Positions 1 to 6,406 of a stretch of 12,415 bases of DNA are shown here, one piece after another. The notes below the pieces were generated by a model. That model worked only from the letters and a program-made list of their open reading frames with translations, did no database searches and was not told the DNA's origin. Position 1 is the first letter of the stretch. Every line of letters starts with the position of its first letter. The translations under genes and the position numbers were made by a program. Origin of the DNA: Hadarchaeum sp964343275 (lineage in GTDB: Archaea; Hadarchaeota; Hadarchaeia; Hadarchaeales; Hadarchaeaceae); assembly GCA_964343275.1 (NCBI GenBank), contig CAYFIY010000033.1, positions 1 through 12,415 on the forward strand. Reading direction: 5' to 3'.

Positions 1-1
1 C

Positions 2-1093
2 CGCGGAAAGGACAGCTTTAGAATCGTTACACGAAGGCCGAGCGACGGAAAACACATATCTCCTTGGCTGGGCGGTTTTGGTATAGCATCTGATGAAGAT
101 CTATATAAGCCAATTTTCATGGCCGCCGCACAATATAGAGTCATAGATGCAATTATCCCCGGAACTTTGAAAACTATCTATGGTAGACCTATTCGTTCCA
201 GAACCCCTTATGAAACCTTGGGAGGTAATTATGAAGCCAGACTACAGAGGGAAGCATTAAAGGCTATAAACAGGCCCTGCATGCCAGCACAAGGAGGTTG
301 TACCTCACCTTCGGAATATGGAGCCTTCGGTGGCGTTGGAGTTCCTGGGGGGGCAGATCCGAAAAACAACTTGAATGTTGCATTGACACCAGCTGAATTG
401 AAGACAGATTATACTATTCTGCACAAAGTAGCCCACTATCATAATTGTGAGGCTTACATTTATTCCGGGCATTTTTCATTTATTGGCGGATTCGCAGGTC
501 CCCCAGAAGGCGCAGCCCTTACTTCAATAGCGGCTAGTTGCCTCTTGGTTCCTGTACACGATTCCTCATTCCAATACGTGCCTGTCTTGAACACTCGAAA
601 TGATTGTAACTCAGATCGAGTAACGTTATGGGCGAGTAGTGTTAGCTCACAAGCCATGAGCAGAAATAGCCATCTCCTACCTGGAGGTGTGATAAATCCT
701 ATCTCCGGTCCAGGAACGGAAATGATCCTACAAGAAATTACTTCCTCCGCGATCATGACCTCCGTTTCCGGATATTCCTTCGTAGAGGGAGTACGTTCAG
801 CCGGAGGCGGGCATCCAAACCATGCAAGTGGTTTGGAATGTAAGTACGCAGCTGAGGTGATGTTGGCCTGTACTGGAATGGAGCGTTCCGCCGCTAACGA
901 AATTATCAACGAAATATTGCCTAAGTATGAAGACAAGCTTATGAATCCATCATTTGGCGTTCCATTTACCGAGTGCACTGATTTATTGACCCTAGAACCG
1001 AAAAAAGAATGGCAGGAAATATACGATAAGTATAGAAAATTTTTGTTTGATAGGGGAGTAGATTTATCAAAAGTATATAGACCGAATCGTTAG
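2..1093 (+). CDS. MtmB-like corrinoid methyltransferase without pyrrolysine (5'-partial)
   Basis: Probable substrate:corrinoid methyltransferase of the monomethylamine methyltransferase (MtmB) family, a cytosolic TIM-barrel enzyme that moves a methyl group to a cobalt-corrinoid protein. The frame is open to the left edge, so 363 residues are seen and about 95 are missing compared with the roughly 458 of MtmB. An internal ATG at 119 is not the start, because the codons before it (RGKDSFRIVTRRPSDG...) also match MtmB. Family landmarks from memory are the FxGGFAGP stretch, GTEMxLxE and SGLECKYAAEV. Around the active site MtmB reads RPGMGV-Pyl-GPETS; here it is RPCMPA-Gln-GGCTS, with Gln encoded by CAA at 290-292, so the sequence itself shows a sense codon at the pyrrolysine site. 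The substrate is therefore unlikely to be monomethylamine by the known mechanism; a non-Pyl branch like MtgB within the MttB family is a plausible parallel. No corrinoid protein gene is visible. The gene ends with TAG. I am sure of the family, not of the substrate. Confidence 0.85.
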   Translation, partial: RGKDSFRIVTRRPSDGKHISPWLGGFGIASDEDLYKPIFMAAAQYRVIDAIIPGTLKTIYGRPIRSRTPYETLGGNYEARLQREALKAINRPCMPAQGGCTSPSEYGAFGGVGVPGGADPKNNLNVALTPAELKTDYTILHKVAHYHNCEAYIYSGHFSFIGGFAGPPEGAALTSIAASCLLVPVHDSSFQYVPVLNTRNDCNSDRVTLWASSVSSQAMSRNSHLLPGGVINPISGPGTEMILQEITSSAIMTSVSGYSFVEGVRSAGGGHPNHASGLECKYAAEVMLACTGMERSAANEIINEILPKYEDKLMNPSFGVPFTECTDLLTLEPKKEWQEIYDKYRKFLFDRGVDLSKVYRPNR

Positions 1094-1101
1094 GTTTATT
1101 A

Positions 1102-1108
1102 TTTTTTT
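1102..1108 (+). terminator. T-run after the methyltransferase gene
   Basis: Seven consecutive T residues lie 8 bases after the stop codon of the MtmB-like gene, with more T just before. Archaeal RNA polymerase commonly stops at such runs without a hairpin. It could also be part of the AT-rich promoter region of the next gene. Confidence 0.4.
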
Positions 1109-1157
1109 AAAATGGAACAAAAAAATGCTTAATAGTTTAAAATAACGTAACCTAAAG

Positions 1158-1385
1158 ATGAAAACACATGCAAGAAGAACAAAAAAACTAGCAAAGCTAC
1201 CTAAATTGGAAACAGATTATATTTGGGTATCCCCTAATACGGAACTTGTGAAGAAGGGAGATTTCGTCCCAGGCACCGGCGTTGTTGTCAAACGTGGGAA
1301 ATTATTCTCAGACTGTTTTGGATTTGTGAACATTGACAAGAAAAAGGTTATAAGGATTGTCCCTCTTGCTGGCGGTACAATCTAG
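1158..1385 (+). CDS. Small protein resembling the N-terminal domain of exosome cap proteins Rrp4/Csl4
   Basis: A 75-residue basic protein. After a Lys/Arg-rich start (residues 1-18), residues about 25-75 resemble the N-terminal beta domain of the archaeal exosome cap proteins: GDFVPGTGVVVKRGKLFS, then FGFVNIDKK, then VIRIVPLAGG. Rrp4 typically reads VxPGxxLxEG...YS...GL...VIPLxG in this region, and Csl4 is similar (PGEG...GKIYSSVVGxVNID). In those proteins the domain contacts the Rrp41/42 ring and is followed by an S1 domain plus KH or zinc ribbon. Here TAG follows directly and no S1 or KH coding is seen in the 50 bases after it, so the domain stands alone. It lies 64 bases after the methyltransferase gene and 86 bases before the preferred pyrB start. 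An exosome accessory or an RNA-binding role is inference. The resemblance is by eye only. Confidence 0.6.
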   Translation: MKTHARRTKKLAKLPKLETDYIWVSPNTELVKKGDFVPGTGVVVKRGKLFSDCFGFVNIDKKKVIRIVPLAGGTI

Positions 1386-1431
1386 ATAATGAGAACGGTT
1401 TATGTTATATGTGCATTATTGGGTAAAACTT

Positions 1432-1450
1432 AAATAATTTGAAATTATTT
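1432..1450. promoter_or_regulatory. AT-rich palindrome at the pyrB promoter
   Basis: A perfect 19-base palindrome: AAATAATTT, a single G, then AAATTATTT. Its centre (1441) lies 31 bases before the ATG at 1472, where an archaeal TATA box would sit for a nearly leaderless message. It may be the TATA element and a dimeric regulator's site at once. This placement also argues against the TTG at 1439, which falls inside the palindrome, as the pyrB start. Confidence 0.45.
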
Positions 1451-1471
1451 GAAGAATGGATAGTGAAAACT

Positions 1472-2395
1472 ATGAAAGGAAAGGATATTATATCTGCATT
1501 CGATTTCCGAAAGAATGACTTTCTGCAGCTTTTTACGGACGCGAAGATTTGTGAACGTTTGGGGAAGTTGAAAATAGCCGAAGACAAAATGGCGGTGTCG
1601 GTTTTCTTTGAGCCTTCTACAAGGACTAGGCTTAGCTTCACCAGCGCCATGTTAAAGATTGGAGGCAAGGTCTTGGACTTTGGAGGAATAGAAGCTTCAG
1701 CCCTGAAGAAGGGAGAAAGCTTCGAAGACACCGTCAGAATGGTGGATGGTTACCAGCCAGATGTTATTATCATAAGACACAAGGTAGAAGGGTCCGCACA
1801 AGTGGCAGCCGACATATGTAAGCACCCCGTCATAAATGGTGGAGACGGCATGCGAGAGCATCCAACTCAAGCACTTACAGATCTTTACACAATGATGAAA
1901 GTATTTGGTAAATTAGACGGTCTAAGGGTTGCGTTACTCGGCGACTTGAAACACGGTAGGACGTTAAGCAGCTTGAGCTATTCGCTTTCGATGTTCAATG
2001 GTGTCAAACTCTACTGTATTGCACCCGAAGTTTTACAGATGAGACCAGATGTCCTCGATAAGCTCAATGGAAAAATGGATTGCGAGTCCTTGAACAGCTT
2101 AGCCGATCTAAGAGACGAAATAGACGTCCTCTATGTAACACGTATCCAGAAAGAAAGATTCACAGACACTAAAGAATACGAAAAGTTAAAGGGTGTCTAC
2201 GTAGTAAACCCAGACTCGCTCAAGAAAATGAAGAAATTACCAATAGTCATGCATCCATTACCAAGGGTGGATGAGATAACAACTGATGTCGACTCGATGC
2301 CTCAGGCCAAGTACTTTGAACAAGCCGCTAATGGAATGTACGTTAGAATGGCTTTGCTGATAAACGTGATGGGCCTCAGGGTTCCTAGAACATAG
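1472..2395 (+). CDS. pyrB: Aspartate carbamoyltransferase catalytic subunit
   Basis: Condenses carbamoyl phosphate and L-aspartate to N-carbamoyl-aspartate, the first committed step of pyrimidine synthesis; cytosolic trimer. From the ATG at 1472 it is 307 residues, the normal family length. Visible motifs are the carbamoyl-phosphate loop STRTR (49-53), the mobile-loop KKGES (79-83), IRH (101-103), HPTQALTDLY (130-139), GDLKHGRT (157-164) and HPLPRVDEI (261-269), which favours aspartate over ornithine carbamoyltransferase. A TTG at 1439 would add 11 residues, but they do not resemble the family and overlap a likely promoter palindrome. pyrC follows after 13 bases, so the two are probably one transcript. 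No regulatory-subunit gene (pyrI) is next to it, unlike in many archaea; that subunit may be encoded elsewhere or absent. The gene ends with TAG. Confidence 0.96.
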   Translation: MKGKDIISAFDFRKNDFLQLFTDAKICERLGKLKIAEDKMAVSVFFEPSTRTRLSFTSAMLKIGGKVLDFGGIEASALKKGESFEDTVRMVDGYQPDVIIIRHKVEGSAQVAADICKHPVINGGDGMREHPTQALTDLYTMMKVFGKLDGLRVALLGDLKHGRTLSSLSYSLSMFNGVKLYCIAPEVLQMRPDVLDKLNGKMDCESLNSLADLRDEIDVLYVTRIQKERFTDTKEYEKLKGVYVVNPDSLKKMKKLPIVMHPLPRVDEITTDVDSMPQAKYFEQAANGMYVRMALLINVMGLRVPRT

Positions 2396-2408
2396 GTCCG
2401 GTGTTTTC

Positions 2409-3743
2409 TTGCCAGTGGATTTACTGCTAAACAATGGGACAATAGTTACTTCTGAGAGAGAATTCAAAGCGGCTATAGCTATCGATGATGGGAAAATTGT
2501 AGCTGTTGGTTCTCGTTCATCGATGCCTCAACCAGAAAAGATCTTGGATCTATCGTCCCTGCACATCCTACCGGGTGTGATAGACGCTCATGTCCATCTC
2601 AGGGATCCGGGGATGACTTACAAAGAGGACTTCATAACTGGAACCAGCTCCGCGGCAGCAGGCGGAGTGACAACAATATTCGAAATGCCCAACACCCTAC
2701 CACTTGTCAGCACTGAAAAAATATTTCGTGATAAAGCTTCTTATCTTAGAGATAAAGCCTACGTCGACTATTGTCTCTACGGAATAATCGTTGAGGACAA
2801 CTTGAAAGAGCTTGCTGGCATGACAGAAGCTGGTGCTATTGGATTTAAGGTTTTGCTTGCCGAAGTCACTGGCGGCGTTCCCAGACCAAGCAACGGATAC
2901 GTGCTTGAAGCCTTCAAGGAATTGGCCAAGCTTGATGTGATGGTAACTGCCCATGCTGAGGACAAAAGCATTACTCAATATTATATGGATAAACTGAAAG
3001 CGACTACTAAAGAGGCATTTGCCCACTGCCAGGCAAGACCCCCTATCGCTGAAGAGGAAGGTATTCAACTCCTGACACTTTTAGCATCCGAAGCCGGTAA
3101 TCGAGTACATTTAGTTCATACTAGTTGTGGAACAAGATTGATAGCAGAGGGCAAGGCCAAGGGAGCTAAGGTGACTGCTGAAACGTGCCCTCAATACCTA
3201 ATATTCAACGAGGATGACATGAATAGTAAAGGGGCTAGGCTAAAAATAAATCCTCCGGTCAGAAACAAGAACATCGTTAATGAACTAAGGGATGCTGTTA
3301 GAAGCGGCATTATTGACACCATAGGCTCAGATCATGCGCCACATTCGATAGAAGAGAAAACCAAAGATAACATTTGGGAAGCCTCGGCGGGATCTATTGG
3401 GGTTGAGACCCTCGTCCCAGCGATGCTCACGCTTGTAAATCAGGGCATTTTAACGCTTTGCAGGCTAGTTAAAATGACATCGGAAAAACCAGCGAAGTTG
3501 TTCGACCTCTACCCCAAAAAGGGGGTCATCGCAGTTGGTTCAGACGCAGACTTCACGATAGTTGACTTAAAAAAGCAAAAGAAGATAAAGGCTGGGGGAC
3601 TACACAGCAAGAACAAAATCACTGCCTTCGACGGATGGAAGGCTGAAGGAGTCCCAGTCTATACAATAGTCCGCGGAGAAATAGTGGCTGAAAATGGAAA
3701 TATATCCGGAAAACCTAAAGGTAAATACATAAAACGAACTTAG
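2409..3743 (+). CDS. pyrC: Dihydroorotase
   Basis: Zinc amidohydrolase that reversibly cyclises carbamoyl-aspartate to dihydroorotate, the step after PyrB. 444 residues, the usual class I length. Metal and substrate residues are visible in order: DAHVHLRDPG (His61, His63, Arg65), the lysine expected to be carboxylated in GFKVLL (Lys147), TAHAED (His182), VHLVHTS (His237), NPPVR (281-285) and the catalytic Asp308 in GSDHAPH. All expected ligands are present, so the enzyme is probably active. The start is TTG at 2409; no in-frame ATG lies close by, and the N-terminus VDLLLNNGTIVT is typical. Allantoinase and hydantoinase share the fold, but the pyrB neighbour and NPPVR favour dihydroorotase. 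The gene ends with TAG. Confidence 0.94.
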   Translation: MPVDLLLNNGTIVTSEREFKAAIAIDDGKIVAVGSRSSMPQPEKILDLSSLHILPGVIDAHVHLRDPGMTYKEDFITGTSSAAAGGVTTIFEMPNTLPLVSTEKIFRDKASYLRDKAYVDYCLYGIIVEDNLKELAGMTEAGAIGFKVLLAEVTGGVPRPSNGYVLEAFKELAKLDVMVTAHAEDKSITQYYMDKLKATTKEAFAHCQARPPIAEEEGIQLLTLLASEAGNRVHLVHTSCGTRLIAEGKAKGAKVTAETCPQYLIFNEDDMNSKGARLKINPPVRNKNIVNELRDAVRSGIIDTIGSDHAPHSIEEKTKDNIWEASAGSIGVETLVPAMLTLVNQGILTLCRLVKMTSEKPAKLFDLYPKKGVIAVGSDADFTIVDLKKQKKIKAGGLHSKNKITAFDGWKAEGVPVYTIVRGEIVAENGNISGKPKGKYIKRT

Positions 3744-3843
3744 ACATCTGAAAAATTCAACTTAGCGAAAAGCAGTCGATCGTCAGTACTTAGAAATTTA
3801 ATATTTAATTATATTACTAATAACTTCACCTTAATTCTATGTT

Positions 3844-3869
3844 ATGACAGATAAAATACGTCATTTTTT
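3844..3869 (+). terminator. Hairpin plus T-run after pyrC
   Basis: ATGAC (3844-3848) and GTCAT (3860-3864) form a 5-bp stem with an 11-base loop, followed by a run of T to 3869. It lies about 100 bases after pyrC and overlaps the 3' end of the oppositely oriented ATPase gene. It may end the pyr transcript. The stem is short. The rest of 3744-3860 is AT-rich with no gene seen. Confidence 0.35.
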
Positions 3870-5525
3870 CTTTCTAGTTTTCGTTCTAGTCTTACTTCTG
3901 GCAGATTTCTTTATCCCTGCCATCATGAGTCCTATCTCCCTGACTTTTGCGGTTTTAGCGGAGAGTATGCCTGCTATTTGCCCCTCATAAATTACAACGA
4001 TACGATCGCTCAACGACATTATCTCATCCAAGTCTTCGGAAATTAGCAAGGTTGCAACTCCCTTGGCCGATTGCTCCACTAATTTTCCACGGATAAACTC
4101 AATAGCCCCAACGTCCAATCCCCTAGTTGGCTGATTAGCTATAAGCAGCTTTGGTTGTCGTGAGAGCTCCCTAGCGAGTATCAATCGTTGTAGATTACCC
4201 CCTGATAAATTCCTAGCAGGAACGTCCTTACTGGGGGTCTTGATGTCGTATTCATCTATCAATTTTAGCGCATGGTTGGCGATTTCCTTTTTATCTAAGA
4301 ACCATTTCTTGTTGATGGGCAGGAACCATCGATTCACAAACGGTGGTTCAGACTGTGCTCCGAGAATGAGATTTTCGGCCACTGTGAAGTTCATAATTAG
4401 GCCCATGCCCATCCGATCTTCAGGAATATGTCCGACTCCTTGATCGGTGATTTGTTTCGGACTTTTGTTTGTCACGTTTTTTCCAGCTACAACTACCCGC
4501 CCACCAGTGGCAGGTCTAAGACCAGTTATAACCTCAGCCAGTTCTCGTTGTCCGTTACCTGACACGCCTGCGATACCTAAAGTTTCTCCCGCTCTAAGAT
4601 CAAACGTTACTTTTTTCAAAGCAGGCAACCCCTTGTCGTTCATGGTTTCCAGGTCATTAACTTGCAAGACTGTTTTCCCTTTTCCGGTCTTGGCTTTCTT
4701 TACGCGGAAAATTACGTCTCTGCCGACCATCCTCCTAGCCAATTCTTTTTTATCAGTCCCCTTTGTCCTAATCCTCGCAGTAACCACTCCGCGCCTAAGG
4801 ACGGTTACACGATGACTCAACGCCATCACCTCAGGTAACTTATGGGTAATGAAGGGTATAACGGCAAGCCCCTTTTTGGACATCTCTTGAATAATTAGCA
4901 CCAGCTCTTTTACCTCCGGAGGCGTAAGCACCGCCGTGGGCTCGTCTAGAATGAGAATTTTCGCTCCCCTGTACAGAGCCTTGATTATCTCGACACGCTG
5001 GCGCTCACCAACAGAAAGCTGCTCGATTTTTGCATGTGGGTCCACACTCAAGCCGTATTGTTGGGAGAGTTCGTTTATTTTCTTCTCTGCCGCATCTAGG
5101 TCTAAAAATGGTTCTCTCGATGACTTAAGTCCAAGTACCACATTCTCCGTTACTGTTAAGGGATCAACTAGCATGAAGTGCTGGTGAATCATTCCAATAC
5201 CTAAATCAATAGCGTTCTTGGGTGACTTTATGGAGACACGTTTACCCATAATTCTTATTTCCCCCTCATCTGGTTGATAAAGGCCATATAAGATATTCAT
5301 CAGTGTGGTCTTGCCGGCACCGTTCTCCCCCAGCAACGCATGAATTTCTCCGGCCTTTATATCGAAATCAATATGATCGTTTGCGAGCACGCCGGGGAAA
5401 CGCTTAGTAATCCCACGCATTTCTAAAACTGAATCTCCCAATTTTGTCTTTGTCGTGCTCAGCTTTTGATTCAATCCATCTTCAGATTTGAATATATTAC
5501 GCAGGGGCAGTTTCAATGAACGCAC
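3861..5525 (-). CDS. BMP-family (nucleoside-type) ABC importer, double ATP-binding subunit
   Basis: Cytosolic energising subunit of an ABC importer of the BMP/YufO-NupA type, whose known members take up nucleosides. 554 residues with two ABC domains. Domain 1 (about 33-275) has Walker A GENGAGKTT (66-74), Q-loop Gln115, signature LSVGERQ (170-176), Walker B LILDEP (191-196) and switch His228. Domain 2 (about 286-535) has a degenerate P-loop GVSGNGQRE (320-328), signature LSGGNLQ (440-446) and ANQPTRGLD (463-471) in place of a full Walker B, as I recall is normal for this family. The GTG start at 5525 gives about 30 residues more than the usual N-terminus, which begins near VLEMRGITKRF (33-43); Met36 is an alternative. 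GTG is favoured by a TATA-like box 27 bases upstream. The last 17 residues are strongly Lys/Arg-rich. Its likely permease partners are 2.3 kb away on the same strand, across two plus-strand genes. Stop TGA. Confidence 0.93.
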   Translation of the reverse strand: MRSLKLPLRNIFKSEDGLNQKLSTTKTKLGDSVLEMRGITKRFPGVLANDHIDFDIKAGEIHALLGENGAGKTTLMNILYGLYQPDEGEIRIMGKRVSIKSPKNAIDLGIGMIHQHFMLVDPLTVTENVVLGLKSSREPFLDLDAAEKKINELSQQYGLSVDPHAKIEQLSVGERQRVEIIKALYRGAKILILDEPTAVLTPPEVKELVLIIQEMSKKGLAVIPFITHKLPEVMALSHRVTVLRRGVVTARIRTKGTDKKELARRMVGRDVIFRVKKAKTGKGKTVLQVNDLETMNDKGLPALKKVTFDLRAGETLGIAGVSGNGQRELAEVITGLRPATGGRVVVAGKNVTNKSPKQITDQGVGHIPEDRMGMGLIMNFTVAENLILGAQSEPPFVNRWFLPINKKWFLDKKEIANHALKLIDEYDIKTPSKDVPARNLSGGNLQRLILARELSRQPKLLIANQPTRGLDVGAIEFIRGKLVEQSAKGVATLLISEDLDEIMSLSDRIVVIYEGQIAGILSAKTAKVREIGLMMAGIKKSARSKTRTKTRKKK

Positions 5526-5544
5526 CTACCTTTTTATCTCGCGA

Positions 5545-5580
5545 CGGGTTTAAAAAGGTTGCAGCTTCGCGATAAACCCG
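5545..5580 (-). promoter_or_regulatory. Promoter and inverted repeat ahead of the ABC ATPase gene
   Basis: Read on the minus strand, AACCTTTTTAAACCC (5560-5546) resembles an archaeal TATA box centred near 5552, 27 bases before the GTG start, the spacing expected for a leaderless message. It overlaps a perfect 8-bp inverted repeat, CGGGTTTA (5545-5552) and TAAACCCG (5573-5580); each arm is preceded on the plus strand by TCGCGA (5539-5544 and 5567-5572). A repressor site covering the TATA box is a reasonable inference. Confidence 0.4.
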
Positions 5581-5783
5581 CAAAATAACCTAAAAAAAAC
5601 AGTATCTGATGGGGGGCCGCCCTTTTTCATGATTTGAATAGACGATTAACAGCCCTCACACGATAAACCTGATCTGGGGACGATTTTGAGGAAACGGTAA
5701 GTAAAGGAAATGAATGTCAAGGCTGAACTCTCGCTGAAAAAAAATTACGCTATCTAAAAACTAATAAATCTAGAAACAAAATC
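5581..5783. other. Gene-free spacer between divergent ATPase and ubiquitin-like genes
   Basis: About 200 bases between two divergently transcribed genes. It contains a GC-rich patch followed by T residues (near 5611-5626) and an AT-rich stretch at 5757-5770 that could be the TATA box of the plus-strand gene. A 15-codon frame begins at ATG 5710 after AAAGGA, but nothing supports it as a gene. I found no tRNA or clear structured RNA. Confidence 0.4.
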
Positions 5784-5786
5784 ATG

Positions 5787-5792
5787 GGTGAT
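5787..5792 (+). promoter_or_regulatory. Ribosome binding site that sets the start of the ubiquitin-like gene
   Basis: GGTGAT matches the anti-Shine-Dalgarno end of archaeal 16S rRNA and lies 3 bases before the ATG at 5796. The other in-frame ATG at 5784 precedes it and would place this site inside the gene, so 5796 is the better start. The same spacing is seen before the TTG of the permease gene at 9822. Confidence 0.55.
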
Positions 5793-5795
5793 GTC

Positions 5796-6110
5796 ATGAT
5801 TACGATTAAAATAGTTGGACAACTCGGCACGGAGGAAGATATTCCAAGCTTCATGACTATTGAGAAAGCTGAGGTCGAGAACGTGGACAACGTCATATTA
5901 AAAATACATGAAAAGTATTCTATCCCGCGAAAAAAATTCAGTAAAAATTTAAACATGGACACTAGCCCTTTTACAGGACTGTTAGTATCTAAAAATGAAG
6001 AGCTTCTCGGAATGTTTACTGTCGAAGGATATGAACCTCGCACCGGTACTAACCAGTCCGTCGAAAATGGAGATCAGATATTTTTCGTGCTGCCAGCTGC
6101 CGGAGGATAA
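5796..6110 (+). CDS. Ubiquitin-like/MoaD-ThiS-type protein with C-terminal Gly-Gly
   Basis: A 104-residue protein (108 from the ATG at 5784) that looks like a beta-grasp sulfur-carrier or protein-modifier. It opens with a short beta strand (ITIKIVGQLG) and closes with VENGDQIFFVLPAAGG, the MoaD/ThiS/SAMP-type ending in which a GD turn leads into a strand and a free Gly-Gly; TAA follows directly. In this superfamily the terminal Gly is adenylated by an E1-like enzyme, then thiolated or conjugated to lysines. It is longer than typical MoaD (about 80-90), with extra sequence in the middle (about 45-75, PRKKFSKNLNMDTS). No E1-like, MoaE or JAB gene is in the window. The next gene downstream on this strand is a transglutaminase-fold protein. 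Whether it serves cofactor sulfuration, tRNA thiolation or protein tagging cannot be told from sequence. Confidence 0.75.
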   Translation: MITIKIVGQLGTEEDIPSFMTIEKAEVENVDNVILKIHEKYSIPRKKFSKNLNMDTSPFTGLLVSKNEELLGMFTVEGYEPRTGTNQSVENGDQIFFVLPAAGG

Positions 6111-6173
6111 TCACTCATAATAGCCTGCTTTTGCCCATTCTAATGAATTATGGCAATACGTTTGCGTTGGGAG

Positions 6174-6229
6174 TGACGTTATTTATTCTTGTTTTATAAG
6201 CTAGTTATTTTTTTACAACAAGTGCGTCA
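6174..6229. terminator. Nested inverted repeats with T-run after the ubiquitin-like gene
   Basis: TGACG (6174-6178) pairs with CGTCA (6225-6229), and inside it CTTGTT (6188-6193) pairs with AACAAG (6217-6222). The enclosed stretch carries a 7-base T-run (6208-6214). It lies 64 bases after the stop of the Gly-Gly protein and probably ends that transcript, separating it from the transglutaminase gene. The stems are short, so this is tentative. The remainder of 6230-6391 shows a good GAGGTGAT motif at 6247-6254 but no convincing gene behind it. Confidence 0.3.
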
Positions 6230-6406
6230 TCCATTTAAGTGCGGGAGAGGTGATTTCGGCCCCCGAACCTATCATTTTTCCAATTTGTGTGCAAAAAACC
6301 CATTATTGTGCAATGTGTGGGAAAATCAGTTTAAACTTTAATCCCCACAGTCAGCCTTTTCAATTTAATAACCCAAGCACGAAAATAAGATTTGAAGTGG
6401 AATGGA

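Noticed and set aside
119..121. ATG as the start of the methyltransferase gene.
   Set aside because: The upstream codons in the same frame match the MtmB family up to the window edge, so the gene is simply cut off.
460..978. A 172-codon minus-strand frame within the methyltransferase gene.
   Set aside because: It is antisense to a well supported conserved protein and shows no recognisable family; such shadows are common opposite long genes.
1439..1441. TTG as the pyrB start.
   Set aside because: The added 11 residues do not resemble the family, and the codon lies inside the palindrome that probably forms the promoter.
5710..5757. A 15-codon frame after AAAGGA, possibly a leader peptide before the ubiquitin-like gene.
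   Set aside because: Too short to judge, no run of a regulatory amino acid, and no attenuator-like hairpin following it.
5581..5783. C/D box RNA or riboswitch in the spacer (TGATGG and CTGA motifs seen).
   Set aside because: The boxes are incomplete and too far apart for an archaeal C/D sRNA, and no known riboswitch core was recognised.
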